Origin: Sclerodactyla briareus
Taxonomy: Eukaryota; Echinodermata; Holothuroidea; Dendrochirotida; Sclerodactylidae
DNA: 64,000 bases
Reading direction: 5' to 3'
Assembly: GCA_026419785.1 (NCBI GenBank)
Contig: JAODTK010002998.1
Location: 1-64,000 of the forward strand
The notes beneath the pieces were generated by a model. The model was given only the letters and a program-made list of their open reading frames with translations. It ran no database searches and was not told where the DNA came from. Of this stretch, positions 57,365 through 64,000 are shown one piece after another (within the stretch, counting starts at the first letter, position 1; each line of letters starts with the position of its first letter). The translations under genes and the position numbers were made by a program.

Positions 57365-60180
57365 TTCTTGACTTGTCATGTTATTTTATTCCTGATATGT
57401 TTGAGTAGTATTGGACTAGCACAAATATTTCCCCTAGACAAAGACAGTACAAATTCTTGAATTGTCAATTTTATTTTTTAGCCCCAGTGACCAGCCTATA
57501 TGTACCTCCTGACCAGTAGTGGGATTGCTACGGGTGGGGGTGGCAATTTGGTCTTGCACGCACCCCCCCTCCCCAGGTTTTCATAGGCAGCTTATGAAAA
57601 TTTAAAAAATGTAGCCCTGTTTGAAGCCTGCATCACGGCATTTTGACAAATTCATAATTGGCGGAGCAGAGAACACGCCTCTTCTGCGTTTTATACCTCC
57701 TCTCATTTAGTGTTACATTTTCGGACCACCCAAAGGTGGGTTGCCCTCTTCATTTAAAATCTGGGTGCTTCCATTCCCCCCTCCCCTCTCCCATTCCCCA
57801 ATAAAAGTATTCCCCCAGTGGAGACGACCAGTACAAATTCTTCAATTGTCATTTTATTATTTCCTGATATGTCTTATGAATAGGGACAGCACCAGTGACC
57901 AGCCTATGTATGTATGTATGTAGTACCTCCTGATCAGTAGGTGGTCAAGTGTTGCTATGGGTGGAGTGGGAATTGCAAGGCCAGAACGCCCTCTTTCAAT
58001 GCCACCACCCCCCCCCCCTCCCCAGGTTTCCTAGGCCCAGCCTAGAAAATGAAAAAGGTAGCCCTATTTGAAGCCTGCCTCACTGCATTCATGACAAATT
58101 CCTAATTGCCACGGCAGATAGGTTTCTTCTTGCGTATACTTCTCTACGATATATGGATAGCGATGGGAGGGGTAGACAAACTGGCAATTCTTCCATAGGC
58201 TTATATTATATTAATCGAGGGGAGAATCCAAGTGTGTGTTGCTTTACATCAATGAAAACGGTGATATGATCTTCAAAATTTCCCATTTAAAACTAGTATT
58301 ACAGAAGATATGCACACCAGGAATGTTCGCTGATTCATTGAGAACACCTATGTAGCCCAGCCATATCCTCTTCAACCACTGTCTGCATTGTGGGGTATTA
58401 CATAAAAAGCCTTCAGTTTGACTGGTTCAACATTCCCAATCTCAAAAGGATTTAATCTCTCAAGCTGGTTGTGTGAGACTGCAAGAAGTGAGAAAGTAAA
58501 CAACCAGCATATAACTTTACACTGCATGTCAGACTTCAGTGTGGGAATGTTACCTGGCACTGGCAATGCTAAGAGGATTGGGAGTGGGGTAAGCCAATTA
58601 TTCTCTGTGTGCGATCAGTCTTGATTATCTGATGTTTACACTTACCTATGGAATGCAAAAGCACACTTCCAGGTTGTGAATAGACTTGACGGGCAGGACT
58701 GACCATTGGTATTATGACCTGTGGCTGTGATTCATAGGGACAAGCCCTAATGAGGGCATTAACTGTGGTGTGTAGAAGCAGGAGTTGGGAGGAGAAAGAA
58801 GAACGCAAGGGTCAAGGAAAAACGTATGAAAGTAAGGAAGCGGCACAACATTTGTGGCAATTTTTGCTAATTGAGCAAAAAGTGTAGGGCATTACCTTGT
58901 ACCCCAGACAGAAATGGGCAGGGGTTAGTCTCGAAAAGATCTCTCTTCTTCCCCAGTCTCTCATCTGGTGTGGACTGTAACATGATTGGACTATTGGGAA
59001 AGTGATTCCGGGATAATATCATGTTAAAGGTTAACATAGGCAGAAGTCATACTGGATATCAACATTAAAACTGGCCAATAAATTCAGAAATGTCTCAACA
59101 TGGGCTATATATACTAGAAAATACAAGAGATCTTGTCGTTCTATTATCTATTGTATTATTATCGTGCACAGAAATTTGTTATGGAGGCTGCATGGGGTGG
59201 GTAATTAGAGAGGACATTCTCAAACCCCACCAATGTAGGATGAGAATATGTGATTTGAAGGCTTTGTGAAAAGTTTGACACAAAAAATAGCAATAAGACA
59301 TGTGATGGACTGGTAAAAATGTATTGATTACAAGTATTCGAAACAGTTATGCACTGGTCATTGCATACCCAATCCCTTGTACCCCAGACAAGTGGGAGAC
59401 ATTGCCCACTCCACAAAATGATGCACCCCTCATCACTTTGTTGAAAAATGATTGAAAATTGATACACCCACAGTAACTTTGAAAGACCAAACTACTCTGC
59501 TGTACAAATTGCAAAACGATGACTGGCAATGACATACCCCTCGGTCACATTATTGATTAACAATTATGGACAATGACCAACATGTGAGACACCATGCTAT
59601 TGGACAGACTGTACCTACAATGACTCGCTTCGTCCAGGGTGGTAGTGGAGGGATGCAAGTGATAATATATAGGCCTGTATCACCTCTCTTTTCCCCAACA
59701 AACATATACCCTAAATAAGATATTTTTTCACATTTGTTAATGATGTGGGTCGTCCGTTCAAAGAACTGCCACTCATTCAATCTATCGGCTTTGACCACAC
59801 CCAGTCAATTAGAGTAATGTAATGGAATGTTGCTAGTGATCCTCATTCAGTTACGCCTTGCCTGCAGTACTGCCCTGATTAGTGTTTACGGTCGCTGGGA
59901 CTCCCCCCTGAATGGAAAACATTGGACCTCGCTGGTTATGTGTGCTCGTGACTTTACCTTCAGTCTTCAAGATATACTTACTATTACCAGGTTTATTTTT
60001 CAGTATTTCATTGTTCATTGCCCCCAGATGACTTTTTGACCTGGGTCAAAAGCAAACAAGTATCTCATCTCATGCGCTGAGTTAATATTGCAGGTGATCG
60101 TATTGTGTCAAGTTGTGGTGTGAGTTTGGCAACACACATCTTCAGGGTTTATTATAGCGGCGTAAGGGGAACATGTCAGG
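57365..60180 (-). repeat. Unclassified ~2.8-kb dispersed element, copy 2
   Basis: Reverse complement of this segment is colinear with 31215-34020 from end to end. Examples on the reverse strand are GACATGTTCCCCTTACGC (about 60175), CCACAACTTGACACAATA, GGTCAAAAAGTCATCTGGGG, CCAATAGCATGGTGTC (59610), TACCAGTCCATCACATG (59315), CCCATTTCTGTCTGGGGTAC (58915), CAGTCCTGCCCGTCAAGT (58705), GCATTGCCAGTGCCAGGTAA (58570), and CTCAAACATATCAGGAATAA (57405). It also carries the internal 3' tandem duplication (AGCCCTGTTTGAAGCCTG at 57613, AGCCCTATTTGAAGCCTG at 58062). Open frames such as 59159-59467 on the minus strand are not preserved in copy 1. Confidence 0.8.
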
Positions 60181-60244
60181 AAAAAAGCAAGGATCAATAC
60201 GCAGATTTGCGTCTGGTTAGAGGGCCAAGCATCAATCATTTTCT

Positions 60245-60600
60245 CATTATATCCCGCAACACTGCAAGTGGTCGGGGATTATTATGGTTTTGCCGGGGTG
60301 CCCGCGTCTCCGCCGCGCCGCGCCGGAAAAAAACTTTAGGCCGTTTAGCGCTCTCATTCTTTAACACTTATTCCGATTGACCCAAAAAACTGGTACACAT
60401 GTCCGTATGAGTAAAATCTTCGGTCAGTTCGAAAAGGCTATATCGTTATTTGCCTTATTTTGCAGGTTTTTCCGCAAAATTTCAAGTCGTGCGATTTACA
60501 CGAACACGTGGTTGTTGTGGGTTAGTTGTTGGAGCCGGAAAAACATGGCGAACAATTCAAGGTATCCGAGGGCAAGTTTGCATTTCTTGGCAAGGAGCCT
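60245..60600 (+). repeat. Dispersed GC-cored repeat, copy B
   Basis: TATATCCCGCAACACTGCAA, GTGGTCGGGGATTATTATGG, a CGCCGCGCCGCGCCG core (60310-60326), AAAACTGGTACACATGTCC and CAAGGTATCCGAGGGCAAG follow the same order as in copy A at 24.63 kb. Confidence 0.65.
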
Positions 60601-60609
60601 ATTATAGCA

Positions 60610-61080
60610 TAATGTATGTGATATTTTCAAAATCATGGATTTTTCATGAAACTTGGTGAATAGGGCCAACTACTATCAGTGCCGATGAATTTTCCTAATG
60701 TGGCCGAGCGAGTTCACTGGAGGTCATTCTTGCATGAATAATTTGCCCCATGATAGGTGCCACAATTAGCAATTAGGCAAAAATTTATAAAAAATTGTGT
60801 TGGATTCTCACGAAACTTGTGAAGTAGGGACCGTCTAACAGGCCCGGAAATTAAATTTATTTAATTGCGTTGTGAAACGGATGAAGGTCATTATGTGGTT
60901 TAATTACATATTCGTTAGCTAATCGAATAATTAATGCAATTTTTTCTCCAATTTTTAGGGATTTGACGCGAAACTTTGTGAATAGGACCGACTACCAGTC
61001 CTGATAAAGTTATTCAATAACATCCAGATTCATGAGGGTAAATTTGTGGGACTAATTTGCATAGTAGTTGTTCCTGATCA
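60610..61080. repeat. Degenerate ~180-200-bp tandem repeat
   Basis: ATGAAACTTGGTGAATAGGG (60646), ACGAAACTTGTGAAGTAGGG (60811) and GCGAAACTTTGTGAATAGGA (60969) head three diverged units that share CCG.CTA.CAG..CCG and a GGAGGTCAT-type word. Confidence 0.7.
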
Positions 61081-64000
61081 GTCAAAATGATGGAGTTATA
61101 CTTTTTTCGCATAACATCGGAATGTTCATTGGAACAATATTGCTTCTAGAGTGGATGCATCACATGGAGTGTAACAATTTTTAATTAAAAAACCCCGCAT
61201 GACATTGAAGGGTCATTAAAGGTCACTTAGGGGTCCAAAAACACTGATTTTGTATTTTTCGGAATAGCACTGGGTGTGTTCATCAGAATGCAAAAATGCC
61301 TAGGAGGGATGTATTCATATGGAGAGTACCAATTCTCATGAAAACGTCATATCATTAAAGTTCTTTCGAGGTCACTTAGGTGGTCAAAAAACTGTTTTTT
61401 GGCTATAATCGGAGAATTGATATCTTCGAAGGCTGGATTGTTTACCATTGTTATATAATGTTGACCTGCAGGTTGTGACCCTCTGACCTGAATTTGACCT
61501 CTTGTCGGGTGGTCATATGGTTTTAAAGGTCGAATCTTGATAAAATGGATTATTAAGGAGTTACGGGCAAAAAAAAAAATAGACTGGGGATTTTTGGAAT
61601 GTGATTAGAGCTTTGTGTGCTTTATGAGGGAAACAACCTCGCTTCGATCGGCCACTTACTTGGTAGTTACAAGGGGTCAAAGTCAATTTTATTACCTTTT
61701 TCGCAATAACATTGGCATTTCATTGGAATGCAATGGCTTCTAGGAGTGGATGCATCCCCATGAGTGTAACAATTTTCATAAAAAACCGCAATGTCATTGA
61801 GGTCATAAAAGGTTCACTTAGGGGTCCAAAAATGAATTTTAGGACTTTTCGGCAATAGCACGGGTTGTGTTCATCCAGGAATGCAAAATGCTCCTAGGCT
61901 AGGAGTGGATGTATCACATGGGAGAGTAACAATCTCATGAAACTGTCAAATCATTACGGTCAGTGGGTCATTTTTGTGGGAGGGGTCAAAACACGTTTTT
62001 TTGGCTATTTGGAGAATTGAATATCTGCGGAAGGCTGGATGGTTCACCATTGCTATATGATTGTTGAACCTGCATGGGGTGTTTTGACCTCTGACTGAAT
62101 TTGACCTCTGGAGGGGTGGTCTGTGGTTAAAGGTTCGATTCGAAATCTTGAATAAATGTGCTTATTTAAGGAAGTTCGGGCAAAAAAAAATAGAAACTGG
62201 GTATTTTTGGATATGTGATAGAGTTTGTGTGCTTTATGGGGGCAAACAACTCCCGCTTCGATCGGACACTACGTTGGTAGTTACCAAGGGGTCAAGTCAA
62301 TTTTTACCTTTCGCAATAACTTGGACAATGTTCATTGGAATGCAATATGCTTTAAGGACGTGGATGAAGCCATGGAGGTGTAACAATTTCCATTAAAAAA
62401 CCGCCCATGTCATTGAAAGTCGTTAAAGGTCACTAGCGGGTTCAAAAAACTGAATTTTAGGACTGTTTTCGGCAATAGCACTGGGGCGTGTCATCGAATG
62501 CAAATGCTTAGGAGTGGATGTATCCATGGAGAGTACCAATTTAAAAAAAAAACTGTCATATCATTAAGGTCATTCGAGGTCACTTAGGGTTCCCATAAAA
62601 CTGTTTTTTTTGGCTATAAGCGGAGAATTGAATATCTGCCGAAGCTGGATGGTTCACCATTGTGATATAATTGTTGACCGCATGTGTGTGACCTATGACC
62701 TGAATTTGACCTCGGTCGGGTGGTCCTATGGTTAAAGGTCGAATATTGAATAAATGTTGCTATTTAAGGAGTTACGGGAAAAAAAACAAATAGAACGGTT
62801 CTTTTTGGATATGTGATAGAGGCTTGGTGCTTTATGGAGGGAAACAACTTCGTTCGATCGGCCATTACTATTGTAGTTATAAGGGGTCAAGTTCAATTTT
62901 ATACCTTTTCGCAATAACAGGACATGTTCATTGGGAATGCCAATATGGATTCTAGGAGGGGAGCATCACATGGAGTGTAACCAATTTTCATAAAAACCGC
63001 CATGTCATGAAGGTCATTAAAGGTCACGTAGGGGGTCAAAAAACGATTTAGTACTTTTTTCGGCAATAGCACTGGGTGTGTCATCAAGAATGCAAAATGC
63101 TCTAGGAGGGATGTATCCCATGGAGAGAGTTAACCAATTCTCATGAAAACGTCATATCATTAAAGCGTAAATTCGGGGTCACTTAGGGGTCACAAAAAAC
63201 TGTTTTTGGCTAAATGGAGAATTGAATATCTGCGAAGGCTGATTGGGGCACCATTTGTGATAGAATTGTGACTTGCTGGGTTGTGGGTTGTTGACCTCTT
63301 GACCTGAATTTGACTTCTGTCGGGTGGTCATGTTGGTATTAAAGGTCGGAATCTTGAATAAGGTGCGATTTAAGAGTTACGGGCAAAAAATAAAAAAATT
63401 AAAAATGGTAGTTTTGGTGGAGAGTGATAGAGTTTGTGCTGCTTTATGGAGGGAAAACAACTCCCGCTTCGAGCGGACACTTACTTTGTAGTTACAAGGG
63501 GTCAAAGTTCAATTTTATACCTTTTTTGTTTTCCGCAATAACATGGAACATGTTCATTGGAATGCAATTAGCTTTAAGGAGTGGATGCATCACATGGAGT
63601 GTAACACTTCAGGAAAACCGTTATGTCATGGAAGGTCATTAAAGGTCACTTTAGGGTCATAAACTGATTTTAGTACTTTTTCCCAATAGCCTGGGGTGTT
63701 GGTCATCAGGAATGCAAAATGCATCCTAGGCGTGGATTAATCACTGGAGAGTGAGTAACAAATTTAAAAAAAACTGTCAATCATTAAGGTCATTCGGGGT
63801 CAATTAGGGGTCAAAAACTAGTTTTTTGGATAGAATCGGAGAATTGAATATCTGCGAAGGATGGCGGGTTCCCATTGTGAATATAAATTGGTTGACCGCA
63901 CCCGCCCCCCCCCCGGTGTGTGCCTCTGACCTGAATTTGACCTTCTTGTCGGCGGGGCCATTGGTAAAGGTCGACGAATGCTTGCAAAAATGTGCTTATT
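61080..64000. repeat. ~600-bp tandem satellite with a two-part unit
   Basis: The word GGCAATAGCACTGGGTGTGT recurs near 61263, 61855, 62470, 63064 and 63685, spacing about 590-620 bases. Each unit contains two related ~150-bp halves. One has TCATTGGAATGCAATGCTTC, GGAGTGGATGCATCACATGG and AAAGGTCACTTAGGGGTCAA. The other has TCATCAGAATGCAAAATGCT, GGAGTGGATGTATCACATGG and CGAGGTCACTTAGGGGTCAA. A third section holds CTGACCTGAATTTGACCTC and GTTACGGGCAAAAAA. The array runs off the right edge. Copies differ largely by single-base indels. Confidence 0.9.

Noticed and set aside
31215..60180. LTRs of one retrotransposon
   Set aside because: The 2.8-kb pair is inverted, not direct, and encloses the opsin rather than gag-pol.

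Overview
This is a stretch of animal nuclear genome, not prokaryotic or viral. The longest open frames are about 100-220 codons and most are accidental. Coding similarity appears only as exon-sized or decayed pieces. GT donors sit at the predicted exon edges. Most of the window is repeats: AGGTCA-rich satellites, microsatellites, tRNA-headed SINEs with a GCGCTATATAAG-type tail, LINE relics and DIRS-type (tyrosine recombinase) retroelements. The mix of DIRS elements, CR1/L2-like and Tx1/L1-like LINEs, and an intron-bearing opsin fits a marine invertebrate. I favour a deuterostome, probably an echinoderm, but that is inference.

The one recognisable host gene is an opsin-type GPCR on the minus strand, running from about 50.8 kb (N-terminus and TM1-2) to 36.8 kb (TM6-7). 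TM7 carries the retinal-attachment lysine (FFAKACTIYNP). A TM5 exon lies at 43.7-43.8 kb and a weaker TM3/ERY exon at about 44.2 kb. Several exons contain single-base frameshifts, so the gene is either a pseudogene or is read through assembly indels. Its introns hold two copies of one SINE family in opposite orientation (38.0 and 48.0 kb), a CR1-like RT fragment (45.9-46.9 kb), a MITE-sized palindromic element is nearby (35.9 kb), and there are TCTCGG-rich blocks (40.7 and 42.3 kb).

Layout. 0-1.76 kb: ~313-bp satellite. 1.8-5.9 kb: LINE relics on the minus strand. 7.65 kb: poly(T). 8.5-10.6 kb: decayed DIRS element with RT, RNase H-like and recombinase parts. 12.7-13.4 kb: diverged duplication. 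13.75-14.69 kb: GC-rich tyrosine recombinase of a second DIRS-like element, followed by inverted repeats; a related end sequence lies at 19.4-19.6 kb. 15.07-18.9 kb: CR1/L2-like LINE, itself interrupted. 21.8-23.56 kb: two different ~65-bp minisatellites side by side. 26-27.8 kb: CTAC higher-order array. 28.7-30.6 kb: Tx1/L1-like LINE. 31.2-34.0 kb (+) and 57.4-60.2 kb (-): two colinear copies of one ~2.8-kb unrecognised element. 34.2-36.5 kb: AGGTCA repeats, TACTCG minisatellite, MITE. 36.8-50.8 kb: opsin. 53.4-57.1 kb and 60.6-64 kb: further AGGTCA-rich tandem repeats, the last a ~600-bp unit built from two related halves.

The most interesting items are the opsin locus, the inverted 2.8-kb element pair, the nested DIRS/LINE structure, and the recurrence of AGGTCA half-sites across otherwise different tandem repeats. 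Single-base indels are common in coding relics and between repeat copies, so base-level assembly quality should be checked before any frameshift is interpreted.
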